The notes beneath the pieces are model-generated. The model was not told where the DNA came from, did not search any database, and was given only the letters and a program-made list of their open reading frames with translations. From assembly GCF_006352475.1 (NCBI RefSeq), contig NZ_VCMZ01000001.1, positions 1,860,001 through 1,924,000 on the forward strand: a stretch of DNA of 64,000 nt. Reading direction: 5' to 3'. Shown in pieces: positions 63,938-64,000 of this stretch. The number at the start of each line of letters is the position of its first letter. Within the stretch, counting starts at the first letter, position 1. The translations under genes and the position numbers were made by a program. This DNA is from Acinetobacter pullicarnis (GTDB taxonomy: Bacteria; Pseudomonadota; Gammaproteobacteria; Pseudomonadales; Moraxellaceae).

Positions 63938-64000
63938 GATCAGAAATAAAGCCAATATTTAGGTGCTGTATTTATTGCCAGTATTTGTGGTTATTTAGTA

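Noticed and set aside
1..64000. tRNA, rRNA or CRISPR array
   Set aside because: No cloverleaf-like GC-rich segments with CCA ends, no rRNA landmark sequences and no regularly spaced direct repeats were seen.

Overview
The window is chromosomal DNA of an Acinetobacter-type gammaproteobacterium. The evidence is AT-rich coding sequence, the cdsA-dxr-rseP-bamA-skp-lpxD-fabZ-lpxA envelope cluster, a six-gene phenol hydroxylase operon with a divergent MopR-type regulator and a trailing catA, a Csu-like archaic pilus cluster, and an encapsulated cysteine desulfurase operon. Species cannot be settled from sequence alone. I see no rRNA, tRNA, insertion sequence, prophage or CRISPR array.

Layout. 1-8109: isoprenoid, outer-membrane assembly and lipid A genes on the plus strand, closed by a terminator. 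8246-14715: single genes (acyl-CoA ligase, bioB, queG, an LRAT-fold protein, a phosphodiester glycosidase lipoprotein and two small ORFs). 14882-22759: phenol to cis,cis-muconate, with mphKLMNOP and catA on the minus strand and the sigma54 activator mopR divergent. 22760-23290: a repeat-rich scar containing a relic of a second mopR-like 3' end. 23300-29601: MFS transporter, LysR regulator, transketolase and ABC-F ATPase. 30681-36162: a five-gene classical chaperone-usher fimbrial operon. 36218-37766: DAHP synthase behind a well-formed transcription attenuator with two aromatic-rich leader peptides. 37763-39834: LysR, VOC and GST genes. 40136-45436: LysR plus a ketone-body/short-chain fatty acid operon (scoAB-atoB-atoE). 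45530-50187: minus-strand sulfur operon of rhodanese, serine acetyltransferase, family 2A encapsulin shell and encapsulated cysteine desulfurase. 50572-53569: bestrophin, cyanase, NUDIX and META-domain genes. 54172-60437: a second, archaic (Csu-like) chaperone-usher pilus. 60743-63844: alpha-carbonic anhydrase, a duplicated-domain secreted protein and an OmpW-family porin.

How it works together. The phenol block hydroxylates phenol to catechol and opens the ring. It is apparently switched by MopR from a sigma54-like promoter with upstream palindromes between the divergent genes. The sulfur operon makes O-acetylserine toward cysteine, strips sulfur from cysteine inside a protein shell, and handles sulfane sulfur with a rhodanese; family knowledge assigns it to elemental sulfur storage. 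The DAHP synthase leader reads aromatic amino-acid supply through stalling at Tyr-Tyr-Phe-Trp codons. The most notable signals are the attenuator with its second leader ORF, the encapsulin operon with its 26-nt overlapping shell/cargo genes, and the mopR relic in the repeat cluster.
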